From Janthinobacterium sp. TB1-E2 (GTDB lineage: Bacteria > Pseudomonadota > Gammaproteobacteria > Burkholderiales > Burkholderiaceae_D): 64,000 nt of DNA. Positions 16,280 through 24,625 of the stretch are shown here, one piece after another (positions within the stretch are counted from its first letter, which is position 1; every line of letters begins with the position of its first letter). The stretch spans positions 5,022,001-5,086,000 of the forward strand of contig NZ_CP142523.1 in NCBI RefSeq assembly GCF_036885605.1, given 5' to 3'. The position numbers were made by a program, and so were the translations under genes. The notes beneath the pieces are model-generated. The model ran no database searches. It saw nothing but the letters and a program-made list of their open reading frames with translations, and was not told the origin of the DNA.

Positions 16280-19200
16280 TCAGGGTTGGTCGAGTGCCGC
16301 TTGCAACTCCAGCAAATCATAGGGCTTGCGCAAGACGCTGGCGGAAAAGCCCAGCTCATCCATCGACTCCTTGCCATAGCCCGTGGAAAAGATAATGCGC
16401 ATGCCCGGTTTATCGCGCAACACCATGCGCGCCAGCGCGATGCCGGACATGCCGGGCAGGCTGACATCCGTAAACAGGATATCGAAGTCTTGCTCGTTGA
16501 GCAATTTCCACGCCGCCTCGCCATCGGACACGCCGCTGACCGTGTGGCCCAGCATGCCCACCAGTTCGCACACCATCAGCTGCGAATCGAGATTATCTTC
16601 CACCACGAGTATCTTCATCGATGTCGGCATGTCCCCCTGCGGTTCTGGCGCATGCCCCGTCAAGTCCAGCCCCGGCGTGCCGCCTGTCAGCACGCTGGCC
16701 GCCAGGCCGCCACCCGCTTGCGTGCCGGCCACCGGTGCGCCGGACCGTTCAAACTGGCGCGCGCGCATTTGCTGCTGGCGGTTGGCCAGCACATGGCGCA
16801 GCTTGCGCGCCAGCTCTTCGCGCCGGTACGGTTTGCTGAGCAATTCCACTCCCGCGTCGAGTCTGCCTTCGTGCACGATGACATCCTGCGCGTAGCCCGA
16901 CGTAAACAAGACGGCGATATCGGGCTGCAACTCGCGTGCTTGGCGCGCCATCTCCGTGCTGCTGACGGGACCGGGCATGATCACGTCCGTAAACAGCAAG
17001 TCGATCTGCGCGCCGCTGTGCAGCACAGCCAGCGCGCTTTCACCATCCTCGGCCTTGAGCACCTTGTAGCCGAGCGCGCCCAGCATATCGACGACGGTGG
17101 TGCGCACGCCCACATCGTCTTCCACCACGAGCACCGTTTCCGTGCCGCCCGTGACGACGCCGCTCAATTCCAGTTCCTCGTCCGCTTCGGCCATCAGGGA
17201 ACGGGGCAAATAGATTTTGACTCCCGTGCCCACGCCAGGTTCACTGTAAATACGGATATGGCCGCGGCTTTGCGTGACAAAGCCATACGCCATCGACAAG
17301 CCCAGGCCCGTGCCCGCGCCTTCCGGCTTGGTGGTGAAGAACGGCTCGAACGCGCGCTGCAGCACGGGGCCGCTCATGCCACGGCCCGTGTCCGTCACCG
17401 ACAGCATCACGTACTGGCCGGCAGGCACGTCGACCAGGTTGTGCACATACTGTTCATCGAGCACGACGTTGCCCAGCTCGATGGTCAGCTTGCCCACGCC
17501 ATCCATGGCGTCGCGCGCATTGATGGCCAGGTTCAGGATGACGTTCTCGATCTGGCCGCGGTCGACCAGGGTATTCCACAACCCGCCGCCGCCCACCAGC
17601 ACGATGTCGATCGCTTCGCCCAGCGCGCGCCGCAGCAGCGCATCCATGTTGCGCACCACGCGCGCCAAGTCGGCCACCACCGGTTGCAAAGGCTGGCGCC
17701 GGGCAAACGCCAGCAGGTGCGACGACAGCTTGGCGCCCCGCTCGACGGCGGCAATCGCCGTGTCGAGGCGCTGGCGCATGACGCCATCCGTGCCCGCCAA
17801 ATGCTGCAGCAAATGCAAATTGCCGGAAATGATTTGCAGCACATTATTGAAATCGTGCGCGATGCCGCCCGTCAGCTGGCCCACGGCTTCCATCTTTTGC
17901 GCCTGGCGCAAGGCGTCTTCCGCCTTCGTGCGCTCACCGACTTCCTGTTCGACCCGGTGCTCGAGCGTTTCGTTCAATTCATGCAGCGCTTTTTCCACGC
18001 GGCGCCGGTCCGTGATATCCGTCTTGACGGCGATCAAGGAGCGCGTCTGTCCCTGTTCATCGACCAGGCGGCTGACATTGCTCGACACCCACACTTGCGA
18101 GCCGTCGGGCTTCAGGTAACGCTTTTCCAGCGAGAACGATTCGCCCGTTTCCACCAGGCGCTGGAACAGCACGCTGTTGCCAGGCACGTCCGCCGGATGC
18201 ATGATGTCGTTCATGTTCAGGCTCAGCAGCTCTTCGGCCGAGCGGCCCAGCATGCAGCACAGGGCGCCGTTGACCCTCTGGAAGCTGCCGTCGAGGCCCA
18301 GCTCGGACAAGCCCACCGAGGCCTGGCCGAAAATGGCCGCCATGCGTTCCTGGCTGGCGTTCAGTTCATCCTCGATCTGGCGCCGCTCCGTCACATCGAA
18401 CGACACGCCCACGTAGCGGCGCTGGCCTGGCACGCGGCCTGCCACCACCTCGCCCTGGCGCGCGATCCAGCGCAGCGCGCCATCGGCCGGGCGGCGGATG
18501 CGGTACTCCACGTATTCGAGGGGATTGGGCGCCACAGCAAGCTTGCTCGGTCCGACCTTTTGCTGGTCGCGCGCATCGACCAGGCTCACCAGCAAGCGTT
18601 CCGTCACTTCCACCTCGTCGGCAATGCCCCACAGGCGGCGGAAGGTGGGCGACACCAGCATCGCGCCCGTCTCGGGGAACCATTCGAAGGTGCCGATGCC
18701 GCCGGCCTGCTGGGCCAGGCGCAAGCGCTCCTCGCCTTCCATGCGTTCGGTGACGTCGATGCCTTCGACGAGGATGCCCGTGACCGCGCCCTCGTCATCC
18801 TTGATGGGCTGGTAGACGAAGTCGATCTGGCGCTGGCCCGTCTGCCCGTCCGCCGTCTGCAAATCCACCTTCACCTGGCGTCCCTCGTACGGTTCGCCCG
18901 TGCGGTAGACCTGGTCGAGCAGTTCGATGAAACCTTGCTCCTTGACTTCAGGCAAGGCCGCTTCGACTGTCTTGCCCAGCAGATCGCGGTGACCGACCAG
19001 GCGCAGATAATGTTCATTCGCCAGCTCGAACACGTGCCGCGGCCCGCGCAGCATGGCCATGAAACTGGGCGCCTGCTGGAACAGGGCGCGCAGCAGCGCG
19101 CGTTCCTCGCCCAGGCGGCGGTTGGCCGCGCGCACGGCCTCGCTCTCGGCCTGCAAGGTCGTGTTGAGTTTGCCCAGCTCGGCCGTGGCCAGCTTCAGCT

Positions 19201-19678
19201 GGCGCCCTTCTTCCATGCGCGCCGTCAATTCCAGTGCCGTGCACAGCACGCCGTCCACCTGGCCCTCGTCGCCATGCACGGGCGTATAAAACAGGTCGAA
19301 GCAGACGTCGGTGCGCTGTCCGCCGCGCAACAGCGGCAAGCAGCATTCGCGGTGCACCTGTGTTTCCCCGCGCAACCCCGTTTCGAGGATGCGCGCATTC
19401 CAGTCCCAGATTTCAGGCCAGATGGCCGGCACCGTGCCGCCCAGCGCGGCCGGATGGCGCTCGCCTGCGATCTGGATGTAATCGTCGTTGTAAATCATCA
19501 CGTGCTGCGGGCCCCACATCAGCACCATCGCCATCGGCGAATTGAGCACGATGTCGACGCTGGTGCGCAAATGGGCGGGCCAGCCATCGAGCGGGCCCAG
19601 GCTGGTGGCGGACCAGTCGCGCTGGCGCACCAGCTCGCCCATGCTGCCGCCGCCGCGCGGCCAGGCTGGCGCGCTCAT
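16280..19678 (-). CDS. Large hybrid sensor histidine kinase: four PAS, HisKA, HATPase, two receiver domains
   Basis: 1132 residues. The start at 19678 forms an ATGA overlap with the upstream kinase gene. Four PAS-like sensor modules (about 25-150, 175-300, 305-420, 425-545) are joined by coiled linkers ending in DVTER/DITDRR. HisKA carries GGIAHDFNN (His phospho-acceptor) and HATPase has NLAINARDAM, DTGRGM and GAGTGLGLSMAYG. Two receiver domains follow: VLVVEDDVG with FTDVIMPG, and ILVVEDNLD with FTDVSLPGMSG ending in RKPYD. No membrane segment is seen, so it senses cytoplasmic signals. It is coupled to the CheR/CheB and REC-kinase genes upstream. The input signal is unknown. Confidence 0.92.
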   Translation of the reverse strand: MSAPAWPRGGGSMGELVRQRDWSATSLGPLDGWPAHLRTSVDIVLNSPMAMVLMWGPQHVMIYNDDYIQIAGERHPAALGGTVPAIWPEIWDWNARILETGLRGETQVHRECCLPLLRGGQRTDVCFDLFYTPVHGDEGQVDGVLCTALELTARMEEGRQLKLATAELGKLNTTLQAESEAVRAANRRLGEERALLRALFQQAPSFMAMLRGPRHVFELANEHYLRLVGHRDLLGKTVEAALPEVKEQGFIELLDQVYRTGEPYEGRQVKVDLQTADGQTGQRQIDFVYQPIKDDEGAVTGILVEGIDVTERMEGEERLRLAQQAGGIGTFEWFPETGAMLVSPTFRRLWGIADEVEVTERLLVSLVDARDQQKVGPSKLAVAPNPLEYVEYRIRRPADGALRWIARQGEVVAGRVPGQRRYVGVSFDVTERRQIEDELNASQERMAAIFGQASVGLSELGLDGSFQRVNGALCCMLGRSAEELLSLNMNDIMHPADVPGNSVLFQRLVETGESFSLEKRYLKPDGSQVWVSSNVSRLVDEQGQTRSLIAVKTDITDRRRVEKALHELNETLEHRVEQEVGERTKAEDALRQAQKMEAVGQLTGGIAHDFNNVLQIISGNLHLLQHLAGTDGVMRQRLDTAIAAVERGAKLSSHLLAFARRQPLQPVVADLARVVRNMDALLRRALGEAIDIVLVGGGGLWNTLVDRGQIENVILNLAINARDAMDGVGKLTIELGNVVLDEQYVHNLVDVPAGQYVMLSVTDTGRGMSGPVLQRAFEPFFTTKPEGAGTGLGLSMAYGFVTQSRGHIRIYSEPGVGTGVKIYLPRSLMAEADEELELSGVVTGGTETVLVVEDDVGVRTTVVDMLGALGYKVLKAEDGESALAVLHSGAQIDLLFTDVIMPGPVSSTEMARQARELQPDIAVLFTSGYAQDVIVHEGRLDAGVELLSKPYRREELARKLRHVLANRQQQMRARQFERSGAPVAGTQAGGGLAASVLTGGTPGLDLTGHAPEPQGDMPTSMKILVVEDNLDSQLMVCELVGMLGHTVSGVSDGEAAWKLLNEQDFDILFTDVSLPGMSGIALARMVLRDKPGMRIIFSTGYGKESMDELGFSASVLRKPYDLLELQAALDQP

Positions 19679-20817
19679 GTAACCAATCCCGCTTGCACGC
19701 GCACCTGGCACTGGCGCGGGATGCGCACGGTCGCCAGCGTGCCCTGCGCGGCCGTCGAGCTGATCTCGACCGTGCCGCCGTGGGCCTTGACGAACATGTT
19801 GACCGTGTACAAGCCCAGCCCCAGGCCCTGCCCCGTCCGGCGCTTCTCGCCCGCCTGCTGGAATGGCTCGAACAGGGTCGGCAGCAAGGCGGCCGGGATG
19901 ACGCCGCGATTAGCGATGCGCAATTCGATATGGTCGGCGGCCCGTCCATCAAGGTCCAGTTGCACGGGCGTGCCCGGCTCGCCATGCGTGATGGCATTGT
20001 TTAACAGATTCGAGATGACTTGCGACAGCAAACCCGCATCGCATTGCCCGTGCAGATTACCCGCGCTGCTGACCTCGACCAGCGGCGCCTGGCCCGCCGT
20101 CTCGAATTCCTCGACGATGGCGCGCGCCAGCGCCAGGTAGTCGTGCGTGCTGCTGCGCAACTCCATCGTGCCGGAACGGATGCGCGCCAGGTCCAGCAGT
20201 TGGTCGACCATGCGCCCCATGCGCTTGGCGCTGCTTTCGATGCGCTGCGCCGTGACGATCACCTTCGGGTGGTCGCTCATCATCGGCAACAGCATGGCGC
20301 CGTTCATCACCACCGACAAGGGCGTGCGCAAGTCGTGGCCCAGCACGGCCGTGAACAGTTCGTTCAGGTGCAAGGCATGCTTGAGCTTGTCGAGCTGGGC
20401 CGACAATTCGCGTTTCTGCTGGTACAGCTGGACCAGCACGGCCACCTTGCTTTGCAAGGCCTTCACGTCGATGGGCTTGTAGAGAAAGTCGACGGCGCCC
20501 GCCTCGTAGCCGCGGAAGCTGTAGCTCGGTTCGCGCGACGCCGCCGTCAGGAAGATCAGGGGAATGCTGCGCGTGCGCTCGCTGCCGCGTATCAGCTCGG
20601 CCAGCTCGAAACCATCCATGTGCGGCATTTGCACGTCGATCAGGGCCAGCGCCACTTCATGCGTCAACAGCAATTCCAGCGCTTGCGCGCCCGAGCTTGC
20701 TTTCAGGATGACAATACCGGGCCGTGCCAGCACGGCTTCGGCGGCGACCAGGTTTTGCGCGATGTCGTCAACGACGAGGATATGGATAGGTGCGGTCACG
20801 GAATCATCTTCAGGCAT
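19675..20817 (-). CDS. Response regulator-histidine kinase fusion (REC-HisKA-HATPase)
   Basis: 380 residues. An N-terminal receiver domain (ILVVDDIAQN, phospho-acceptor Asp in LALIDVQMPHMDGFEL, Lys in YKPIDVKALQ) is joined by a coiled coil to HisKA (VLGHDLRTPLSVV, His acceptor) and HATPase (NLLNNAITHG, GQGLGLGLYTVNMFV). The order REC-before-kinase fits proteins that take phosphate input and control a further relay. The next gene starts inside its stop codon. No membrane helix. With CheR and CheB upstream it forms a signalling operon rather than a flagellar chemotaxis cluster, since no cheA, cheW or receptor gene is present here. Confidence 0.92.
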   Translation of the reverse strand: MPEDDSVTAPIHILVVDDIAQNLVAAEAVLARPGIVILKASSGAQALELLLTHEVALALIDVQMPHMDGFELAELIRGSERTRSIPLIFLTAASREPSYSFRGYEAGAVDFLYKPIDVKALQSKVAVLVQLYQQKRELSAQLDKLKHALHLNELFTAVLGHDLRTPLSVVMNGAMLLPMMSDHPKVIVTAQRIESSAKRMGRMVDQLLDLARIRSGTMELRSSTHDYLALARAIVEEFETAGQAPLVEVSSAGNLHGQCDAGLLSQVISNLLNNAITHGEPGTPVQLDLDGRAADHIELRIANRGVIPAALLPTLFEPFQQAGEKRRTGQGLGLGLYTVNMFVKAHGGTVEISSTAAQGTLATVRIPRQCQVRVQAGLVT

Positions 20818-20905
20818 CGCAACGGCAAGATGCCATCGTGTTTCGATATGAACATCAACATTGTTTCAATTCTCACATATATTACACGCACTACACCACT
20901 CCCAT

Positions 20906-21514
20906 TCACTTGTGTTCGCCATCGCCGAGCAATGCCAGGCTGGCGGCCATTTGCGGCAAATCGAGCACGCGGTCGGCGCCCGCCAGCTTGAGCGCGGCCG
21001 CCGGCATGATGCCACAACTGGCCCGCTGCGGGTCTTGCACCCAGGCACTACCGCCCAGCTGCCGCACGCGGGCCAGACCGGCCGCGCCATCGGCCGAGGC
21101 GCCCGTCAGGATGATGGCCAGCATGGTTCGCCGGTAAGCCAGCGCCGCCGTTTCCAGCAAGACATCGATGGACGGGCGCGAAAAATACACGGGCGCTTCC
21201 TGCGACAGGGAAAAACAGCCATCGGGCTCGACTTGCAGGTGGTAGTCGGGCGGCGCGAAATACACGACGCCCGCTTGCAGCGGTTCCTTGTCCTGCGCCT
21301 CGCGCAAAGGCAGCTGGCAACGTTCTGCATACAGCTGCGGCAACTGGCTCGAGCGTCCCGGCGCCAGATGCAGCACCACCACGACGGCCGCGCGGCAGGT
21401 GGCGGGCAAGGCGCGCAGCACGATGCCCAGCGCTTCCACGCCGCCGGCCGAGGCGCCGATGGCGATCAGGCGCAGGCCGTCGGGCGGTGGCGCGACGTCG
21501 CAGCTTGGCAGCAT
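20906..21514 (-). CDS. cheB: CheB-type protein-glutamate methylesterase, catalytic domain only
   Basis: 202 residues from the ATG at 21514; a GTG at 21523 that overlaps the cheR stop by eight bases is an equally possible start. It lacks the N-terminal receiver domain of classical CheB. Catalytic elements of the CheB esterase are present: IAIGASAGGVEAL (Ser nucleophile), VLHLAPGRSSQLP (His) and ILTGASADGAAGL (Asp). In chemosensory systems it removes methyl groups or deamidates glutamine on receptors. Here it is paired directly with cheR and followed by kinases, so it probably acts in a stand-alone adaptation module. Loss of the receiver domain suggests regulation through the separate REC proteins in the operon. 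Confidence 0.88.
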   Translation of the reverse strand: MLPSCDVAPPPDGLRLIAIGASAGGVEALGIVLRALPATCRAAVVVVLHLAPGRSSQLPQLYAERCQLPLREAQDKEPLQAGVVYFAPPDYHLQVEPDGCFSLSQEAPVYFSRPSIDVLLETAALAYRRTMLAIILTGASADGAAGLARVRQLGGSAWVQDPQRASCGIMPAAALKLAGADRVLDLPQMAASLALLGDGEHK

Positions 21515-21515
21515 G

Positions 21516-22340
21516 TCAGGCACGCTGGAAGATGCGTTCGGCCGGGCTCAGCTCGTTGAAGCTGTCCGCATGGCGGCTGAAATGCAGGCTTTCCTTCATG
21601 CCCAGGCCCAGGAAGCCCCGGTTCACCAGCGCTTCGTGGAACAGGCCCAGACTGCGGTCTTGCAAGTCTTTGTTGAAGTAAATCATGACATTACGGCAGG
21701 AAACCATGTGCACCTCCGAAAACACGCTGTCCGTCGCCAGGCTGTGGTCGGCGAAGACGAACTGGCGCCGCAAGCGCCGGTCAAAGATGGCGCCCTTGTA
21801 GGCGGCCGTGTAATAGTCGGATAGCGAGCGCTTGCCGCCCGCCAGCTGGTAATTCTCGCTGAACTGGGCGATGCGTTCGACGGGATAGATGCCCGCTTCG
21901 GCAGCGGCCAGCGCTTCCACGTTGATGTCGGTCGCGTAGATCATGCTGCGCTCGAGCAAGCCCTCTTCTTCCAGCAAGATGGCCAGCGACCATACCTCTT
22001 CACCGCTGCTGCAGCCGGCCACCCAGATCTTGATCGAAGGATAGGTGTGCAGGATGGGCACGACTTTTTCGCGCAGGGCACGAAAATACGCGGGATCGCG
22101 GAACATCTCGCTCACTTGCACCGTGAAAAACTGCAGCATCTGCGCGAACATGGCCGGTTCGTGCAAGATGCGGTCCTGCAATTGCGACAGGCTGGCGCAG
22201 CCGAAGCGCTCCATGGCCTGGCGCATGCGCCGGCGCAGGGACGCCACGGAATAATCGCGGAAATCGTGCTGATAGCGCAGCAGTATTCCCTCAAGCAATA
22301 ACTTCAGTTCTATATCGAAAATATCGTCATCTAACAACAT
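21516..22340 (-). CDS. cheR: CheR-type protein-glutamate O-methyltransferase
   Basis: 274 residues starting MLLDDDIFDIELKLLLEGIL, chosen because GAGGTGG precedes this ATG; ATGs at 22349 and further upstream are alternatives. The N-terminal helical domain (SLRRRMRQAMERFG) is followed by the SAM-binding domain with IWVAGCSSGEEVWSLAILLEE, IYATDINVEAL and VHMVSCRNVMIYFNKDLQ, the standard CheR motifs. It uses S-adenosylmethionine to methylate glutamates of chemoreceptors. It is the first gene of the signalling operon, and the IS element inserted about 140 bases upstream of its start may have altered its promoter. Confidence 0.9.
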   Translation of the reverse strand: MLLDDDIFDIELKLLLEGILLRYQHDFRDYSVASLRRRMRQAMERFGCASLSQLQDRILHEPAMFAQMLQFFTVQVSEMFRDPAYFRALREKVVPILHTYPSIKIWVAGCSSGEEVWSLAILLEEEGLLERSMIYATDINVEALAAAEAGIYPVERIAQFSENYQLAGGKRSLSDYYTAAYKGAIFDRRLRRQFVFADHSLATDSVFSEVHMVSCRNVMIYFNKDLQDRSLGLFHEALVNRGFLGLGMKESLHFSRHADSFNELSPAERIFQRA

Positions 22341-22473
22341 CCACCTCATCGGATACCTGACCGTTGAACACGGTGCAATGCGCACCGCGCAGTCACTGCC
22401 AAATGCTAGCAGATCGCCGGCGATTATCCTGCAGAGAAAGTTTCAGTTAGGTACGCTGGCGTACACTCGCGCG

Positions 22474-22481
22474 TTTTTTTC
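22474..22481. repeat. Left target-site duplication of the IS1595-family element
   Basis: The 8 bases TTTTTTTC immediately left of the IS end recur exactly at 23542-23549. IS1595-family elements make 8-bp duplications. Confidence 0.85.
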
Positions 22482-23541
22482 GGCTCTGTCCTCGACAAGT
22501 AGGGGATTTCCGGGAATCTTCCCGTGTCCCTGCTGTCTGACTGAGCATCGCAGACAAACGGGAGCCTTCCATGCAGCCAGCCCAATGGAAAACCTTCATC
22601 GCCCAGTTCGCCGAACTGAACCGCCGCCAGCGCCTGGCGGGCATCGCCCTGCTGCACGGGGCCGCATCGCAAGACGTCGCCGTGGCATTGATCGAAAGCG
22701 TGGCCCGCCAACAACCGCACTGTCCGGTTTGCAACAGCAACCATGCTCACCGGCACGGCCATGCACACGGACTGCAGCGCTACCGTTGCGTGCCTTGCGG
22801 CCGCACCTTCAATGCACTCACCGGTACGCCGCTTGCCCGCTTGCGCCACAAGGCGCTGTGGCTTGAGTACGCCGATTGCATGCTGACATCGGATTCCGTG
22901 CGCAAGGCGGCATTACAGCTGGGCGTGCACCGCAATACCACGTTTCGCTGGCGCCACCGGTTTTTATCATTGGCAAAAACGGACCGGCCCCATCGCCTGC
23001 ATGGCATCGCCGAAGCGGACGAGCTGTATGTACTGGAATCGGAGAAGGGATCGCGGCATTTGACGCGCCCGGCGCGGCGCCGTGGTGGTCATGCCTTTAA
23101 ACGTGGCATATCGAATGAGCAAGTCTGCATCCTGGTGGCGCGTGACCGCACTGGACAAACCCTCGATTTCGTCACGGGAAAAGGAGCACTGACCAAGGCA
23201 CAGCTACATGCTTGCCTGCCACCCGTCATCGACAAGGATATCTTGCTGGTCACCGATGGTCATGCCGCCTACCGCGCCTTCGCCCATGAAGCAGGGGTCA
23301 GCCACCAGGCCGTCAACTTGCGTGCCGGCATCCGCGTGCGGGGCGCCGCCCACGTGCAAAACGTCAATGCGTATCACAGCCGCTTGCGGGATTGGCTACG
23401 GCCGTTTCACGGCGTGGCCACACGCTACCTGTCGAATTACCTGGGCTGGCGCTGGATACTCGACGCCGGGCGCATCCGCTCGCCAGAAACATTATTGAAG
23501 GCAACACTAGGAGCATTCCCACATCTAACGGTGACATAGCC
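22482..23541 (+). mobile_element. IS1595-family insertion sequence, complete
   Basis: 1060 bp. The left end begins GGCTCTGTC and the right end, read inward, begins GGCTATGTC, followed by further partial matching, so the terminal inverted repeats are imperfect. An exact 8-bp direct repeat (TTTTTTTC) flanks both ends. A single full-length transposase fills most of the element, and its TAG stop lies inside the right inverted repeat. All parts look intact, suggesting a recent insertion. It lies between cheR and the aldo/keto reductase gene. Confidence 0.9.
22571..23539 (+). CDS. IS1595-family transposase (ISXO2-like DDE)
   Basis: 322 residues. The N-terminal zinc ribbon has CPVCNSNHAHRHGH and RYRCVPCGRTFNALTGTPL, typical of IS1595 transposases, followed by a helix-turn-helix (VRKAALQLGVHRNTTFRWRH). 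The ISXO2-like DDE core has AEADELYV (first Asp), LLVTDGHAAYRAF (second Asp) and HVQNVNAYHSRLRDWL, where Asn-containing HVQNVN plus a downstream acidic or His residue replaces the third position, as in this family. No frameshift or stop. The upstream ATG at 22571 follows GGAG. The protein cuts and rejoins the ends of this element. Confidence 0.92.
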   Translation: MQPAQWKTFIAQFAELNRRQRLAGIALLHGAASQDVAVALIESVARQQPHCPVCNSNHAHRHGHAHGLQRYRCVPCGRTFNALTGTPLARLRHKALWLEYADCMLTSDSVRKAALQLGVHRNTTFRWRHRFLSLAKTDRPHRLHGIAEADELYVLESEKGSRHLTRPARRRGGHAFKRGISNEQVCILVARDRTGQTLDFVTGKGALTKAQLHACLPPVIDKDILLVTDGHAAYRAFAHEAGVSHQAVNLRAGIRVRGAAHVQNVNAYHSRLRDWLRPFHGVATRYLSNYLGWRWILDAGRIRSPETLLKATLGAFPHLTVT

Positions 23542-23549
23542 TTTTTTTC
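23542..23549. repeat. Right target-site duplication of the IS1595-family element
   Basis: TTTTTTTC, identical to 22474-22481. Its last two bases provide the T and C of the reverse-strand stop codon of the aldo/keto reductase gene (TGA at 23550-23548), so the insertion left that stop intact. Confidence 0.85.
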
Positions 23550-24534
23550 AGGCATCCACGCCCTTCATGCCTTCTTCCGTATAGCGCGCGCCCGCCGCCA
23601 TGCCCAAAGGAAAGGCCGCGTTCATCGCCGCCAGTTCCGCCCCATTCAGCCGCACGGCCAGCGCGCCGAGGTTGTCGTGCAAATACGCGATGCGCTTGGT
23701 GCCGGGAATGGGAATGATGTCGTCGCCTTGCGCCAGCAGCCAGGCCAGCGCCAGCTGGGCCGGCGTGCAGCCTTTTGCGCGCGCGATGTCCCTCACTTGC
23801 GCGACGATGGCCTGATTGCGCGCCAGGTTATCGGCGGCAAAGCGGGGATTGAACTGGCGAAAGTCGCCCGCGTCGAGGCTGGCCGCATCGGCAATGGCGC
23901 CCGTCAAAAATCCCCGGCCCAGCGGACTGTAGGCAAAGAAGCTGGCGCCCACGTCGCGGCAGGCGGCCAGCACGCCCTGCTCCGGTTCGCGCGTCCACAG
24001 CGAGTATTCGCTCTGCACGGCGTCCACGGGGCAGATCGCCGCCGCGCGCCGCAAGGTGGCGGCGCTCACCTCGCACAGGCCCACGGCGCGGATCTTGCCC
24101 TCTTGCCGCAGTTGCGCCAGCGCGCCCATCGATTCCTCAAGTGGCGTCTCGAGATTCAGGCGGTGCAGATAGAACAGGTCGATGGCCTCCACGCCCAGGC
24201 GCCCCAGCGAGGCTTCGCACGCCTGGCGGATGTAGGCGGGGGAATTGTCGACGCGGCGCGCATAACTGCCCGCCTCGCGCGCCAGCCCGCACTTGGTGGC
24301 GACCAGGGCCTGGCCGCGATGGCTGGCCAAAAAGCGCCCCAGCAACTGCTCGTTGTGGCCGAAACCGTAGGCGTCGGCCGTGTCGAACAGGGTCACGCCC
24401 GCCGCCAGGGCCGCTTCCAGGGTGGCCAGGGATTGCGCCTCGTCCGTGGCGCCATAGAATTCCGACATGCCCATGCAGCCCAGGCCCAATGCCGAACTGC
24501 TCATACCGTTATTGCCGATGCGTCGCTGTTGCAT
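23548..24534 (-). CDS. Aldo/keto reductase
   Basis: 328 residues from the ATG at 24534, which follows GAGGAG at a good distance. The (beta/alpha)8 aldo/keto reductase has the catalytic tetrad: Asp and Tyr in LFDTADAYGFGHNE, Lys in LVATKCGLAR and His in FYLHRLN. NADPH-binding features are FAYSPLGRGFLTG and IPIPGTKRIAYLHDN. It is closest to the YakC/Tas-like AKR13 branch that reduces aldehydes and ketones. It is divergent from a LysR regulator whose box lies about 80 bases before its start, so that regulator probably controls it. The IS insertion abuts its stop codon but does not truncate it. Confidence 0.92.
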   Translation of the reverse strand: MQQRRIGNNGMSSSALGLGCMGMSEFYGATDEAQSLATLEAALAAGVTLFDTADAYGFGHNEQLLGRFLASHRGQALVATKCGLAREAGSYARRVDNSPAYIRQACEASLGRLGVEAIDLFYLHRLNLETPLEESMGALAQLRQEGKIRAVGLCEVSAATLRRAAAICPVDAVQSEYSLWTREPEQGVLAACRDVGASFFAYSPLGRGFLTGAIADAASLDAGDFRQFNPRFAADNLARNQAIVAQVRDIARAKGCTPAQLALAWLLAQGDDIIPIPGTKRIAYLHDNLGALAVRLNGAELAAMNAAFPLGMAAGARYTEEGMKGVDA

Positions 24535-24610
24535 GCTGCTCTCCTCAGTTGTTGACTCGATGCCGCCAGTCTGGACCGCGCCGGATGACAAGGGAATGCC
24601 CGATTTCGTG

Positions 24611-24625
24611 ATACCTTTCTGGTAT
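24611..24625. promoter_or_regulatory. LysR-type box (T-N11-A) over the lysR start
   Basis: ATACC-N5-GGTAT is a perfect inverted repeat with the T-N11-A pattern of LysR regulators. It overlaps the ATG of the LysR gene (24624) and lies about 77 bases upstream of the divergent aldo/keto reductase, which suits negative autoregulation and control of the reductase. Confidence 0.7.

Noticed and set aside
16247..20140. Very long open frame on the plus strand opposite the hybrid kinase
   Set aside because: GC-rich third positions of the true minus-strand gene keep the opposite frame open; the product is His/Arg/Gln/Ala-rich without family motifs, while the minus strand shows clear PAS, HisKA, HATPase and REC motifs.
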